A stretch of DNA of 64,000 nt from Leptolyngbyaceae cyanobacterium RU_5_1 (GCA_012034055.1 JAAUSG010000001.1:49745-113744), one strand, 5' to 3'; positions 45,356 to 56,160 are shown, counted from the first letter of the stretch. A program made the numbers and translations. The notes: a model not told the origin generated them from the letters alone.

Positions 45356-46414
45356 ATGACGGTTTCACCTCTAATTCCTTCTTCGTTAACGGCTGTTCAA
45401 GCTACAGATGTTCAAGCTACAGAACTGCGTTTGAAAGACATTTTGAAGACTCTTCCAAAAGAGTGCTTTCAGAAAAACATGTGGAAAGCCTGGACGGCTG
45501 TGCTGGTGAATAGTTTCATGGTGAGTCTGGGCTATCTAAGTCTTGCGATCGTGCCCTGGTTCCTGCTACCGATCGCATGGATTTTCACCGGAACTGCTTT
45601 GACTGGCTCCTTTGTGCTTGGACATGATTGCGGACATCGTTCTTTTGCGAAGCGACGCTGGGTGAATGATTTAGTGGGACATCTGGTGATGCTGCCACTG
45701 ATTTACCCGTTCCATAGCTGGCGGATTATGCACAATCAGCATCATGCTCACACCAACAAAATGGATGTGGACAATGCCTGGCAGCCCCTTAGACCAGAGT
45801 TTTATGGTGAGCTAAATCGGTTTGGACAAGGAGGTTATCAGTCCATGCGGGGTCGATTTTGGTGGTTGGCATCGATCGCGCATTGGGCGATTCTGCATTT
45901 CAATCCGGCGAACTTTGCAGCGAAAGACCGAGCAAAGGTGAAGCAGTCGATTGCGGTAGTGGTTCTGTTTGCCGCGATCGCCTTTCCCCTCCTGATCGCA
46001 ACAACTGGCATCTGGGGATTTGTTAAATTCTGGCTAATGCCCTGGCTGGTCTATCACTTCTGGATGAGTACATTTACCCTCGTCCACCATACCGCTCCTA
46101 CTATTGCCTTCCAGGAAGCTGATCAGTGGAATGAGGCTGAAGCTCAACTGTCTGGAACGGTTCATTGTGACTATCCTGCCTGGGTTGAATTCCTCTGTCA
46201 TCACATCAATGTCCACATTCCTCACCACATCTCAACTGCAATTCCGTCCTACAACCTGCGTATGGCCCATCGCAGCCTTCAAAAACACTGGGGAAGCTAT
46301 CTGCAAGAATGCAACTTTTCCTGGGTCGTGATGCGCCAAATTACTGATCAATGCCATCTCTACCGTTCTCAAGGCGGCTATTGGTCATTTAAAGAATTTC
46401 ATCGGCAGAAATGA
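45356..46414 (+). CDS. desA: Acyl-lipid delta-12 desaturase
   Basis: A 352-residue membrane desaturase. The three His boxes are HDCGH (90-94), HNQHH (126-130) and HIPHH (about 288), and four or more transmembrane helices flank them. DesA introduces the 12-position double bond into membrane-lipid acyl chains at the thylakoid and plasma membranes, using ferredoxin. An in-frame 15-base tandem duplication near the N-terminus encodes [10 protein letters not shown]. The start ATG 45356 lacks a strong Shine-Dalgarno. Confidence 0.93.
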   Translation: MTVSPLIPSSLTAVQATDVQATELRLKDILKTLPKECFQKNMWKAWTAVLVNSFMVSLGYLSLAIVPWFLLPIAWIFTGTALTGSFVLGHDCGHRSFAKRRWVNDLVGHLVMLPLIYPFHSWRIMHNQHHAHTNKMDVDNAWQPLRPEFYGELNRFGQGGYQSMRGRFWWLASIAHWAILHFNPANFAAKDRAKVKQSIAVVVLFAAIAFPLLIATTGIWGFVKFWLMPWLVYHFWMSTFTLVHHTAPTIAFQEADQWNEAEAQLSGTVHCDYPAWVEFLCHHINVHIPHHISTAIPSYNLRMAHRSLQKHWGSYLQECNFSWVVMRQITDQCHLYRSQGGYWSFKEFHRQK

Positions 46415-46627
46415 AGGGAGGAAGAGATGAAGAAATGAAGAAATGAAGGGAGGAAGGGAGGAAGGGAGCGAGGTAAAGAGTGAAGTGAGTTACCGTTTAC
46501 CCTTTATCTCTTCACTGCTTCATCTCTTCACTCTTCCTTTTGCCCTCCTCCAAATTTTGTGCGCCACATTTGTAAATCACGGCTATCCTGGGGTCAGTTT
46601 GAAGCATAACGATAGGGAGTCGCAGCA

Positions 46628-47353
46628 ATGAAACGGCAACTGTGGCTTGGGTTTGGTGTTTTAGCTCTCGTAGTTGGTTGCTCTGGCAGCTCTGATGAGA
46701 ACCGGGCGCAATCTCCAACAACTCAGCCGACAATCGTGGCAGCCCAGCAAAATTTCTCAAATCCTCTGGTCTCTCCGTCTGCAAGGTCGTCAGAAGGGCA
46801 GCTTCCCTCGGTGCCAGGGTTACTTCAGCCAACCAACCCCAAAGCGAGAATTCCAACCATTGCGACGGGTCGGAATGATCCTTTTGCAGTGATTCCGAGT
46901 TCCACACCCATCTTGATTTCGTCTAACCGTAGTTCGCCTAACCTCCTGGGTTCTCGCTCACCCGCGTCTAGCGGCAGGAGCTTGCCATCCGCAAAATTGC
47001 CACAATCACCGGTAGCAGTGGGTTATCCGATCGCCCCCCTACCAAGTTTGCCAGTTCCACCTGCAGGCTCACCGTTACCCCCAGTGACCGTGCCCAATAC
47101 TCCAGGAATGGCTACGCCACCCTCTCCAACTTCATTGGCAGAAGCGATCGAGGTGAGTGGGGTCGTTCAGGTGCGTGGCAAGTGGAATGTCATTGTGAAA
47201 GAGCCGAATGCATCCAGTAGCCGATATGTCTCTGTGGGTGATTATTTGGAGAATGGTAAGGTGCTGGTTAAACGGATTCTGGCAACAAGTTCTTCGGAGC
47301 CAGTGATTGTCCTACAGCAAAATGGGGTTGAGATTCGCAAATCACTGGGTTAG
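46628..47353 (+). CDS. Pro/Ser-rich lipoprotein
   Basis: A 241-residue protein. The leader MKRQLWLGFGVLALVVGC ends in a lipobox. A Pro/Ser-rich linker of about 140 residues follows, and a C-terminal beta domain (VSGVVQVRGKWNVIVKEP, RYVSVGDYLENGKVLVKRI, PVIVLQQNGVEIRK) like those of PilP or other secretin-associated pilot proteins. GGAG lies 9 bases before the ATG. A role in a pilus or secretion complex is suggested only by this likeness. Confidence 0.65.
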   Translation: MKRQLWLGFGVLALVVGCSGSSDENRAQSPTTQPTIVAAQQNFSNPLVSPSARSSEGQLPSVPGLLQPTNPKARIPTIATGRNDPFAVIPSSTPILISSNRSSPNLLGSRSPASSGRSLPSAKLPQSPVAVGYPIAPLPSLPVPPAGSPLPPVTVPNTPGMATPPSPTSLAEAIEVSGVVQVRGKWNVIVKEPNASSSRYVSVGDYLENGKVLVKRILATSSSEPVIVLQQNGVEIRKSLG

Positions 47354-47387
47354 CTTGGAAGGGTTGCTTGTCAGTTGTTAAAACACG

Positions 47388-47912
47388 ATGATGAAGCCGG
47401 ATAATGCACCTGAAGGTCGCCAGTCTGCTGCAAGGGTGTTGGAGCGGTGTGGTTTGAGCTATCAGAATACGTATCTTTGTCCAGTCTGCCGTCATGGGCA
47501 AATTTCAGCGATCGTGTTAATGGATGCCTTTGCCTGCAGTTTTTGCCGTCACATTTTCACCGCTGATCTGCGCGATCAGTCTGTTCGGGTAGAAGACAGT
47601 TCCCAACCGATGACTTGGCGCTGGAATGGACATGCCTGGCAAGCGACTAACCAGATGACTGCAGATTTGACAATCATGATTTGGTTAGTAGGTACAGTCC
47701 TGGTTGTGTTGCCACCCTCCCTGATCTGGATATCCTCCCATATGTTCCCGCCGATGCAAGGCAGCACCTGGTACTGGTTCCCAACAATATGGGTTGCTTT
47801 GGCGTTTCTCTCCCACTTTTCATTTGTAGCTTGGTTGCTAATAGAACACTATCAGCTCCCGTTCTACGTTACCTGTAAGGTTTGGTTGCGGGAACTGGTG
47901 GGCAGAAGATGA
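47388..47912 (+). CDS. Zinc-ribbon membrane protein
   Basis: A 174-residue protein. Two CxxC pairs (CPVCRHGQ ... CSFCRHIF, residues 32-55) make a zinc ribbon; two transmembrane helices follow (TIMIWLVGTVLVVLPPSLIWI and WVALAFLSHFSFVAWLLI). It starts 34 bases after the lipoprotein gene, likely in an operon. Function unknown; conserved in cyanobacteria as far as I recall. Confidence 0.6.
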   Translation: MMKPDNAPEGRQSAARVLERCGLSYQNTYLCPVCRHGQISAIVLMDAFACSFCRHIFTADLRDQSVRVEDSSQPMTWRWNGHAWQATNQMTADLTIMIWLVGTVLVVLPPSLIWISSHMFPPMQGSTWYWFPTIWVALAFLSHFSFVAWLLIEHYQLPFYVTCKVWLRELVGRR

Positions 47913-48225
47913 GAGGTGCGAAGTGCGAGGTCGGAGAATTTTGAATTTTGAATTGATTTCTCCTCGTTACAAACCTTCGCCTCTTAACACAATTTCAGAG
48001 GGCTTCGCCTCTATTGGTGTGAAGCCAGAGCCTTTCGATCAGCGTTCCCAATCAGAGCTTGGGAACGCGCGAAATGAACGGAATAGCATAGTTCAGACGA
48101 TAGAGCTGAGGGAATTAACAATAAACTAAAACTGATCAAGCGTTCTGGCTATGGTTTTAGAAACTTTGATAATTTTCAGTTACGTTGCTTGATTTGCTGG
48201 CATTTAGCTATTGGTCGTGCATAAT
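47913..48225. other. Intergenic region with imperfect direct repeats
   Basis: It holds a heptamer-like GTGCGAA repeat (about 47927) and the first of two 21-base direct repeats, GCATAGTTCAGACGATAGAGC at 48086-48106; the second (20 of 21 identical) is at 48219-48239, across the end of the integrase remnant. No gene is supported. Confidence 0.55.
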
Positions 48226-48660
48226 TCAGACGATAGAGCCTTGAGTCTTTAGTCCATCCTTTAAGACCAACCCTTCCCCATCATAAACGACTGCACGTTC
48301 AAAAGTAATTGTTGAACGATTAATATGTTTCCATTGCAGGGCTAGAGCTTCTGACGGTCTACATCCTGTAAAAAACAGGAATTGAATTAGAGGAGCGTAT
48401 CGTCTGTAGTAGTGATCTTCTACGAAAGCATGAATAATGCGATCGCGCTCCTCCCTAGTGAAAGGGAAGACTTCATCTTCCTCAGTGCCAGCCTTTTTCA
48501 CTTTCACCTCTGCTGCCATACCCTCAAATGGGTTTGCTATATCCAGTAACTCAGATTTCTTTGCCCATTTACAACAGGCAGACAGATGCATCAAAACTCG
48601 CTTTGTGGAATCAGCAGGTACGTTAGAACTCAGCCAATCAAAGATCGCCTGTGCTTCAGT
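48226..48660 (-). pseudogene. Tyrosine recombinase (integrase) fragment
   Basis: The frame encodes FDWLSSNVPADSTKRVLMHLSACCKWA, FPFTREERDRIIHAF and FLFFTGCRPSEALALQWKHI, i.e. the end of the core-binding domain and the start of the catalytic domain with its first Arg. It ends at KTQGSIV, before the HxxR and Tyr motifs, and has no start; it begins in the stop codon of yjbQ. The integrase has been cut at both ends, so the fragment marks an old phage or island insertion. Confidence 0.75.
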
Positions 48661-49066
48661 AGATATGCACCACTAGTTCACGATTTGAGCCCTGTTGGCG
48701 ATGCTCCCAAATGTAAATGCCCTGCCAAATACCTAAGACCAATCGACCATTCATGATTGGAATTTGCTCAGACGTGTTGGTGAGTGCAGTCCGAATATGG
48801 GCAGGCATGTCGTCTGGGCCCTCAGTGCTGTGGATGTAGGGGTACCCTTCTGGCACCAGCCTGGCAAAGAAGTTGCTGAGATCGGTCAGTACATCTGGAT
48901 CCGCATTCTCCTGGATGACCAGACTGGCAGAGGTATGGCGTAGAAATAGCGTACAAAGTCCTGTTTGCATCTTTGATTCAGCAACCACGGCTTGCACCTT
49001 GGGCGTTATCTTGCACAGCGATTTGCCCGTTGTTGAAACATTGAGAATCTGCTGATAGTGAACCAT
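48656..49066 (-). CDS. YjbQ / UPF0047 family protein
   Basis: A 136-residue protein. LFLRHTSASLVIQENADPDV, PDDMPAHIRTALTN, GRLVLGIWQGIYIWEHR and ELVVHIY are the signature of UPF0047/YjbQ, which has a secondary thiamine-phosphate synthase activity in E. coli; its true role is unresolved. It follows typA by 22 bases on the same strand. The stop abuts the integrase remnant. Confidence 0.88.
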   Translation of the reverse strand: MVHYQQILNVSTTGKSLCKITPKVQAVVAESKMQTGLCTLFLRHTSASLVIQENADPDVLTDLSNFFARLVPEGYPYIHSTEGPDDMPAHIRTALTNTSEQIPIMNGRLVLGIWQGIYIWEHRQQGSNRELVVHIY

Positions 49067-49088
49067 GAGAACACTAGCCTCCTCAAGT

Positions 49089-50885
49089 TCAGCGCTTTGC
49101 TAGTTTCTTCGTCTTTGCTACTTTGCGTAGACGGATGGACTGGGGTGTAATCTCTAGCAACTCATCCGGTCCAATGTATTCCAGCGCACGCTCCAGACTC
49201 ATGTCCAGTGGAGCTTGCAACTGCACTAATTCTTCACCGCCCGATGCACGGTGGTTTGTGAGTTGCTTGGTCTTACAAACATTGATTTCTAAATCCTGAG
49301 GGCGATTGTGTTCGCCGACAATCATGCTTTTATAGACCTTAGTGCCGGGAGTAATGAAGAAAACGCCCCGATCCTCGGCATTTTTCATCGCATAGAACGT
49401 GGCAACGCCTTCCTCAAAGGAGATCAAAACTCCGTTTCGACGCGCTTCAATATCCCCCACGATTGGGCGGTAGTCAAAGAAGCTATGGTTCATAATGCCG
49501 TCCCCACGAGTGAGCCGCATAAATTCACCTCGGAAGCCAATCAAACCACGAGCAGGAATGACAAACTCCAATTGGGTACGCCCGTTGCCACCCACCTGCA
49601 TATTCTGCATTTCGGCTTTGCGTTGTCCTAGCCGCTCGATACAGCTTCCTGCGGCATCCTCTGGTACATCTAAAACCAAGGTCTCATAGGGTTCATAGGG
49701 TTGCCCGTTGACTTCACGGTAGATCACTTGAGGTTGGGAGACCTGAAACTCGTAGCCTTCTCGCCGCATGGTTTCAATTAGAATGCCGAGGTGCAGTTCG
49801 CCGCGACCAGAGACCAGGAATTTGTCAGGTGAGTCGGTTTCGTCGATGCGCAACGCAACGTTGGTTTCCAGTTCGCGCATGAGGCGATCGCGGACTTGCC
49901 GCGAGGTCACATTCGTTCCTTCCAATCCTGCAAACGGTGAATCATTCACGGAGAAGGTCATTTGCAGCGTTGGTTCATCCACCTTAATCAGCGGTAATGC
50001 CTGAGGATCGGCTGGATCGGTAATTGTTTCACCAATATTGGCTTCCGCAAACCCTGCTACGGCGACAATGTTGCCTGCCGAAGCGTCTTCAACATCAATC
50101 CGCTTCAGTCCCTCAAAACCCATCAGCTTACTAATCTTGGCTTTGACAATCTCTCCCTTCTCCGTGATCAGCGCGGCTTGCTGACCAATCCGAATCGTGC
50201 CGTTGTGAATTCGACCAATCACAATTCGACCCAAGTATTCAGAGTAGTCGAGGGTTGTAACCTGGAGCTGCAGGGGTGCATTGGGGTCACCAACCGGTGG
50301 GGGAACATGCCGTAAGAACGCCTCAAACAGCGGCTGCATATCGACGGGTTCATCGTCTAATTGCTCGATCGCATATCCCGCGAGACCAGACGCAAACATA
50401 TACGGAAACTCGCACTGGTCATCATCTGCGCCCAGCTCGATAAACAGGTCTAGAACCTTATCAACCGCCCCATGTGGATCTGCCTGAGGACGGTCAATCT
50501 TATTAACCAGCACAATGGGTCGTAAGCCCTTCTCCAGAGCCTTTTTTAGTACAAAGCGCGTTTGTGGCATCGGACCTTCATTCGCATCCACAATCAGCAG
50601 ACAACCATCCACCATCCCCAATACCCGTTCCACTTCACCGCCAAAGTCAGCGTGGCCGGGAGTATCGACGATATTGATCAGCGTATCCTTGTAGCGAACG
50701 GCAGTATTTTTTGCCAGGATTGTAATCCCGCGCTCCCGCTCCAGGTCATTAGAATCCATTACGCAGTCTGGAACCTCTTCCCCCTCACGAAACGTGCCTG
50801 CTTGTTTCAGGAGAGCGTCAACAAGAGTCGTTTTGCCATGATCGACGTGAGCAATGATGGCAACATTGCGAATTGGGAGAGTCAT
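49089..50885 (-). CDS. typA: GTPase TypA/BipA
   Basis: A 598-residue translational GTPase. G1 [13 protein letters not shown]3 [14 protein letters not shown] and G4 NKIDRPQA are intact; domain II and the C-terminal domain ([20 protein letters not shown]) follow as in BipA. It binds the ribosome and supports growth under stress and cold. ATG 50885 is the start; a TTG 18 bases upstream is less likely. The 3' end is 22 bases from yjbQ. Confidence 0.95.
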   Translation of the reverse strand: MTLPIRNVAIIAHVDHGKTTLVDALLKQAGTFREGEEVPDCVMDSNDLERERGITILAKNTAVRYKDTLINIVDTPGHADFGGEVERVLGMVDGCLLIVDANEGPMPQTRFVLKKALEKGLRPIVLVNKIDRPQADPHGAVDKVLDLFIELGADDDQCEFPYMFASGLAGYAIEQLDDEPVDMQPLFEAFLRHVPPPVGDPNAPLQLQVTTLDYSEYLGRIVIGRIHNGTIRIGQQAALITEKGEIVKAKISKLMGFEGLKRIDVEDASAGNIVAVAGFAEANIGETITDPADPQALPLIKVDEPTLQMTFSVNDSPFAGLEGTNVTSRQVRDRLMRELETNVALRIDETDSPDKFLVSGRGELHLGILIETMRREGYEFQVSQPQVIYREVNGQPYEPYETLVLDVPEDAAGSCIERLGQRKAEMQNMQVGGNGRTQLEFVIPARGLIGFRGEFMRLTRGDGIMNHSFFDYRPIVGDIEARRNGVLISFEEGVATFYAMKNAEDRGVFFITPGTKVYKSMIVGEHNRPQDLEINVCKTKQLTNHRASGGEELVQLQAPLDMSLERALEYIGPDELLEITPQSIRLRKVAKTKKLAKR

Positions 50886-51053
50886 AGGAATCGTTCCGAA
50901 CAATGGGTAAGAAAATCGTGGGTGAGGGAATCTACAGAATTACAAACTTCTTAAGGAATTTTCTAAACGGGCTGTACACAAATTCTGGTGAAGAAGCCTT
51001 AACAATTCTATCGTAGCTGTTTACAGAACGGGAGTACCCGATGAATTGAAAAT

Positions 51054-52382
51054 TCAGCTCAACGGCAACCTGATCTCAAAGGTTGTGCCCAGATTGGATT
51101 CAGATTGAAAATCAAGCTGTCCAGCGTGCTTTTCAACCACAATTTGGCGACTGATGGCCAGGCCCAGCCCGGTTCCTTTACCGACTGGTTTAGTGGTGAA
51201 GAACGTTTCAAAAATGCGAGTTTGAATTTCAAGAGGAATGCCAGGACCATTGTCTGCAATGTAAATTGCCGCTGACTGCAAACAGTCTCCCATTCCCTCC
51301 TCATTTGTAACAACGCTGGTTGTGATTTCAATCTGTGGGTTCCAATCTGGGTTGAGAGGAGAATTGGAACGTTCGGTTAAGGCGTCGATCGCATTACTGA
51401 TCAGATTTGTGAAAACCTGGCTAATCTGACCAGAGTAACAACTGACCGGGGGCAGTTCTCCATAGTTTTTGACCACCGCGATCGTATTTTTGAGGCGGTT
51501 ATTCAAGATTAACAGAGTATTATCCAGGCACTCGTGAATATCAATGGGTCGTTTGGTTACTTCATCCATGTGTGAGAAGTTGCGTAGAGCACCCACAATT
51601 TTCTTCAACCGCTCCACTCCAACCTTCATACTTGTAATCATCTGAGGAAGATCGCTAACAATAAAATCAACATCAGCTTCTTCCTTGATCTGCTCGATCT
51701 TTGCTGAAGACTGAGGAAATTCCGTCTCATAAACACTCAGTATTTGAGTTAAATTCTGACAATAACTAGCCAGGTATTCGATGTTTCCAGAAATAAAGTT
51801 GACAGGGTTATTAATTTCGTGAGCAACTCCTGCCACCATTTGTCCCAGACTGGCCATTTTCTCAGTCTGAATCAACTTTGCCTGAGTTTGTTCATTCAGC
51901 AAGGTTGTAGTTAGTTCATGAATTCGTGAATGGGACAGCAGCAAGTGATGAACATCCAGTAAGTGGTGAGTTTCTGAGTCAAGTTGAACGACGATTGGTT
52001 CGTAAAAAAGCTCAGGTGATCGCTGCAGTGATTGCTGCATCGCTACCACAATCTTAGTTTTGCCTGAAAGAACTAAAACCTCAATGCAAGCAAGGTTGTA
52101 GAAAATTCGTAGAGGTCGCTTCAAAAATAGCTCGGGACCATAGGGGCGAGTAATAAACTCCAAGTAGCGCCTGCGGGAAAGCATCCCAAAAAATCGATTG
52201 TTTTCTGTTAAAACCACCCCTGGAAGCAGCGGATTATCATCAAAAATTTTGGCTATATCGATGCTTAACTGGCATGTTTCGATCTGATAGTTATACAGAA
52301 TTAAATCTTCTAGCTTTGACTCTAGGGATAAAGGAGTTCTTGATGACTCAGAAGCGTCTTTCTGGAGATCTAGAATAGGCAT
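51054..52382 (-). CDS. Sensor histidine kinase with N-terminal CBS-like domain
   Basis: A 442-residue kinase. The H-box AGVAHEINNPVNF has the phosphoacceptor His188; the N-box is around LISNAIDALTE, G1 ADNGPGIP, G2 GKGTGLGLAIS. Residues 25-150 (LEDLILYNYQIETCQLSIDIA, GVVLTENNRFFGMLSRRRYL) resemble a CBS pair or ScrA-like sensory domain. A coiled linker precedes the kinase core. No transmembrane helix or response regulator gene is adjacent, so the signal and partner are unknown; cytosolic. Confidence 0.9.
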   Translation of the reverse strand: MPILDLQKDASESSRTPLSLESKLEDLILYNYQIETCQLSIDIAKIFDDNPLLPGVVLTENNRFFGMLSRRRYLEFITRPYGPELFLKRPLRIFYNLACIEVLVLSGKTKIVVAMQQSLQRSPELFYEPIVVQLDSETHHLLDVHHLLLSHSRIHELTTTLLNEQTQAKLIQTEKMASLGQMVAGVAHEINNPVNFISGNIEYLASYCQNLTQILSVYETEFPQSSAKIEQIKEEADVDFIVSDLPQMITSMKVGVERLKKIVGALRNFSHMDEVTKRPIDIHECLDNTLLILNNRLKNTIAVVKNYGELPPVSCYSGQISQVFTNLISNAIDALTERSNSPLNPDWNPQIEITTSVVTNEEGMGDCLQSAAIYIADNGPGIPLEIQTRIFETFFTTKPVGKGTGLGLAISRQIVVEKHAGQLDFQSESNLGTTFEIRLPLS

Positions 52383-52627
52383 AACAGTAGAAGAACTTGG
52401 GTAAGATACTCAACCGATCAACAAGTAATGCACCTGTAGCCAGATAAGCTATTTAACTCGCAGATTCTACGTTAAAGTTCAATCTGCAAATTTATAACGT
52501 GACCTTAACCAGAAATTAACGGTGACTCTCTGTAACAACTCTATTCAAAACATAAAACTCAAAAAATTTAAACTCCCTCAATTTGTAATTATTTTTAGAT
52601 GACGATCTTCATTTTGAGGACTCAACA

Positions 52628-52700
52628 TAAACCTTGTCCATGTCCAAACCTGTAGTTTTTCTTACAAGAAAGCTACAGATTCCGAGCTGGACGTGGTTTA
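52628..52700. mobile_element. 73-bp element, copy 6
   Basis: TAAACCTTGTCCATG to GACGTGGTTTA, upstream of the tRNA gene in a 661-base gap which otherwise shows only short unsupported frames and a run of about 25 codons (TYDGAKFQEFVNQSRERV) that could be a gene fragment. Confidence 0.75.
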
Positions 52701-53043
52701 ACCTACGATGGGGCAAAGTTTCAGGAGTTTGTCAATCAATCAAGGGAACGAGTTAGGGCGAACGCACACGTTTCTTAACACACTAGGGGTGGCACAACCT
52801 AGGCTTACACAACGCTAAAGCAGGCAACTCTTCTCGCAATAAGCCCTGACTAATGAGACTATTCGCAATAAAGTAGTCGGAATTGGCACTTATTGAGATA
52901 TGTACTTTTGTATGCGTTCGCCCTAGTGAACGAGTAAAGTAGCCTGGTTAAGGCGATCGAACAATCAAACTGAGTTCTGTCCGATTAAACTGGGCTGCTC
53001 AGATCACCATAGAATTTGCTATTCTAATGTACTGACTGTGAAT

Positions 53044-53116
53044 GCTGGTGTAGCTCAGTTGGTAGAGCAGCTGATTTGTAATCAGCCGGTCGCAAGTTCG
53101 AGTCTTGTCACCAGCT
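53044..53116 (+). tRNA. tRNA-Thr (anticodon TGT)
   Basis: A complete cloverleaf: acceptor GCTGGTG/CACCAGC, D arm with AGCTCAGTTGGTAGAGC, anticodon stem GCTGA/TCAGC with loop TTTGTAA (anticodon TGT), and T arm with GTTCGAGT. No CCA is encoded. It reads ACA codons. Confidence 0.95.
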
Positions 53117-53124
53117 TATGAGGT

Positions 53125-53158
53125 AAAACCCTTGAAATGTACAGCTTCAAGGGTTTTT
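53125..53158 (+). terminator. Terminator after tRNA-Thr
   Basis: AAAACCCTTGAA pairs with TTCAAGGGTTTT around a 9-base loop, with a short T-run, 9 bases past the tRNA. Confidence 0.8.
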
Positions 53159-53242
53159 AAGTTTTTGAGTTACTTACGAGACACAACAAATGTTCTAACC
53201 CACATTCCGCACTTCCAACTGGCACAATAAGGATTATCTTCC

Positions 53243-53506
53243 TCAACACAGCAAGTAGTACTGTCGGCAAGGAGAACCAAAAAATTGGAGAATCCGACGG
53301 CGAACGTCCGTTAGATTGACGCTCTGTTTCATGCCATTAAGCACCACAAAGTGAACTGCCATGAAAGACTGAAAGACCCAACGCGGGGTTGGAGCTTGCG
53401 TACCTTGACCCAATTGATTCGGGAGGGTTTGATTTGCCTGTTGGAGCGCTTGGCGCAGTTGGCGTTGCCCCAGGTTGTAGACGAGCAAACACAAGCCCAT
53501 AATCAT
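53243..53506 (-). pseudogene. IS1634-like transposase C-terminal fragment
   Basis: MIMGLCLLVYNLGQRQLRQAL, TPRWVFQSFMAVHFVVLNGMK and LQFFGSPCRQYYLLC match, as I recall, the end of COG5421/IS1634-type transposases. There is no catalytic DDE part; the fragment is joined at about 53506 to an unrelated transposase N-terminus. Confidence 0.6.
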
Positions 53507-53772
53507 GCCCCACTGATGCGGGTATATAAGCGGGTACTTTTGAAGCTGGGGTCGGTTTGAGTCTGCGGGTCTACTAAGGCTCGAATGTCTTCCAACAGAT
53601 TGGGCAGTTTGGCTGCGATGCGCTTGCGTCCACTGCGCTCATACCCATCGACAATCGGTTGTCCACTGAGTAATTCCTGCATTCCTTTGCGGATTGTGCG
53701 TCGATTCCATCCCAATTCTCGTTCTGCCAGGGTCTGTCCACCAATACCCAATCCTTTCACCACTTCTGCCAT
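53503..53772 (-). pseudogene. ISAzo13-like transposase N-terminal fragment
   Basis: Frame 89 codons: ERELGWNRRTIRKGMQELLSG, YERSGRKRIAAKLPNLLEDI, RALVDPQTQTDPSFKSTRLYTRISGA. These match the N-terminal HTH region of ISAzo13-family transposases. The frame is truncated after RISGA by the fusion with the IS1634-like fragment (ATGA overlap at 53503-53506). Confidence 0.65.
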
Positions 53773-54006
53773 GAATTCTCCTCCTTTACCATAATTTCTT
53801 GGTTTGACGGTAAGGTAAACGGAAATCGCAACGTATACATCGTTTATCGTTTGGACTGACTTGTATAGTAACTTCTCAGCTTAATGTAGGCTCCGCTTCC
53901 CCTAATATTCTTCGTTTCAACTTCTAAAACTTTTGTCAGTGTTGATGTAAATTCACCAAACTCGGTAGACAAACCATTTCTGCCCACATGGAGATAGCCA
54001 ACAATA

Positions 54007-55029
54007 TCATCCATCATCCATTTCCCGCTTCAGGCTACTCAGCCGTTCAGCGATCGCTAATCGACTGCCGTTGGCAAAGTCTGAGCCAGGTTGGGGGCGT
54101 TTTCCAGGTGGTTGCACCTCGCGCAGGAGCAGGAGTCCGTCGCCAGTCTGGACGATGGGGCCCAGTCCTTTCGCGATCGCCACAATTTCACCGGGTTGAG
54201 CAGGGGTCTGACTCAGGGATGCCCAATCGCTTTCCAGGACTCTAATTTCGGAAGGAAGATTGGCCCAATGGGCTGGTCCCAATGGAGCTGTTGCCATGAT
54301 TTTGAGCAGGTCTCCCCGAAATTCGGTCAGGCAGTTGGGGAAGAAGCCTCGAATCTGGTTGTGGAGGGCGATCGCTGAACGTGACCAGTCCAGCCGGTAA
54401 TCTGCTTTCTGGATCAACGGGGCGTAGGTCGCCTGGGCGTTGTCTTGAGGGATGGGTTGCAAGATTCCCTGTTCCAGGTTGAGCAGCGTTTCAACCAGCA
54501 AATCTGCGGATAGAGTAGCTAGCCGAGCTGCCAGATCGTGGGCATTTTCCAGGAGGGCGATCGCGGTCCGTACTTCCAATAGCCTCGAACCTGTATCCAT
54601 TCCGGCATCCATCAGCATGGTGGTAATGCCTGTTTCTGGTTCACCAGAATATAGGCTCCACTGAATCGGGGCGGCTCCCCGGTACTTGGGCAAGCGGGAT
54701 CCGTGGGCATTGATACAGCCCAAACGCGGCATGTCTAAAATCGCTTGAGAAAGAATTTGTCCATAGGCAACCACCACAAAGGCATCTGCCTGACGCGATC
54801 GCAGGTGATCCAGTGTTTCCACATTTTTCTTGACGCTTTTGGGCTGCCAGACTCGCACCTGATGGCTTAGGGCGATCGCCTTAACAGGTGAGGGGGTAAG
54901 CTGGTTTCCCCGTCCACGGCGCTTGTCTGGCTGAGTGACAACCGCCAGCACATTGAATTGAGGATGATTGAGCAGACGCTCCAGGCTAGGAACAGCAAAT
55001 TCAGGGGTTCCAAAGAAAACAATGTTCAT
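54007..55029 (-). CDS. fmt: Methionyl-tRNA formyltransferase
   Basis: A 340-residue enzyme that formylates Met-tRNAi using 10-formyl-THF. The active site is [18 protein letters not shown] (Asn and His catalytic); [11 protein letters not shown] and the C-terminal OB-fold domain ([16 protein letters not shown]) follow. A small residue change, SRLP for SLLP, is neutral. It lies alone between transposase debris and a conserved hypothetical gene. Confidence 0.95.
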   Translation of the reverse strand: MNIVFFGTPEFAVPSLERLLNHPQFNVLAVVTQPDKRRGRGNQLTPSPVKAIALSHQVRVWQPKSVKKNVETLDHLRSRQADAFVVVAYGQILSQAILDMPRLGCINAHGSRLPKYRGAAPIQWSLYSGEPETGITTMLMDAGMDTGSRLLEVRTAIALLENAHDLAARLATLSADLLVETLLNLEQGILQPIPQDNAQATYAPLIQKADYRLDWSRSAIALHNQIRGFFPNCLTEFRGDLLKIMATAPLGPAHWANLPSEIRVLESDWASLSQTPAQPGEIVAIAKGLGPIVQTGDGLLLLREVQPPGKRPQPGSDFANGSRLAIAERLSSLKREMDDG

Positions 55030-55442
55030 TGCTAAACGTTAAATATCTAAGAAACTTCATTAAGTCATGACACCAGCATTGGAAATGCTTGTTATACCTT
55101 TAGGTAAATCATTCTGTCGCTCCAGCTAACGTTTTCCTCCTAAAGATATTGTGAGTGTTTGCTCTAGACGCTGCTCAGGGTTGTAGATTGATAGTTTCCA
55201 AAATCAGTGGGTTTGGCATCCTGTCTGCATTTAGGGCTGCTGGGATAGCTATTCCAAAAATTAGCCGCGATCACAGTCCACGCCCCTTGAGCAATCTAGA
55301 TAGGCTGGCTTTCCACTAAGTTCTTCAGGTTTGAAATACTTTTCATACCCCCATTGTGCAAGGCTTTGTTCTGGATGACTCCGTTCAAACCAGGGACTGA
55401 GCTTTGTACACAAGGTTTCCGTACACACGTCTGGTTTCTGTT
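55030..55442. other. Intergenic region, nothing recognised
   Basis: Divergent promoter region between fmt and the hypothetical gene at 55443. No repeat of the families described, no RNA and no supported frame. Confidence 0.4.
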
Positions 55443-56131
55443 ATGTCTTACGAGTCTATACAAGTTGATCCCTTAGAGAGTCCGCATCCGATTCCCTGGA
55501 GTTGGGTGTTGGCAACGCTCAACGCCAATAGCTCCAGCCATCTTGCTGGGCTATATTGTTACCGTAGCCAGTCTTTAATTTCTCCTGACCAACGATATGC
55601 TGCCTATAGTCGTATTCAAATGCAGGTGGAATCGGAGTATTTCCGTAGCCATGTAACGAGTGTGCTGTTTTTGGAGAATTTGCGCACGGGAGATCTGCAG
55701 CCGATTACACCCGCTTCACCGTTGGCAGACAACCCCTTTTTGGACAGCAGTAGGGAGTTAACCGGACGCATTTCAATCGTGATTCCAGTGTCCTGGTCTG
55801 AAACCAGCGATCGCCTGCTAGCCCGAGAATTTGAGTCTATCTTTGGCTCAGATATTGCGTCTGACTACGCAGTTATCGTTGATCGCAGCCAAAATAGAAT
55901 CAGTACAGTTGCGCCGACCCAAATTCGATATACAAATGCTGTTTTGCTGGGCTGGAGCCAGTTTCAACCAGAACGGGTGCTATTTCGAGCTGGCATGTTG
56001 GGTGATCAACACTGGCAACAGTGGGCGGTTGCGGCTAATGGGCAAACAACCCTGGCAAAGGGCGATCGCCCCTCATCTTTGGGCAAATCATCAGCAATGT
56101 CTGGATGGGCCCTCAAGTGTACAGCCAGTAG
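55443..56131 (+). CDS. Conserved cyanobacterial hypothetical protein (frameshifted near C-terminus)
   Basis: About 229 residues once one C is restored in CCCC at 56069-56072, which turns the tail from PSSLGKSSAMSGWALKC into PLIFGQIISNVWMGPQVYSQ and a TAG at 56129. The protein has WVLATLNANSSSHLAGLYCY, YSRIQMQVESEYFRSHVTSVLF, PVSWSETSDRLLAREFESIF and YAVIVDRSQNRISTVAP, with no membrane segment or signal. Similar proteins occur in other cyanobacteria as I recall; no function is known. ATG 55443 is the start. Confidence 0.55.
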
Positions 56132-56160
56132 GGGCGGGTTTTGTCGATAAATCGTCGATG

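Noticed and set aside
52710..52790. TYDGAKFQEFVNQSRERVRANAHVS as a possible small gene
   Set aside because: No start codon in place and only 25 codons; noted as a possible fragment only.
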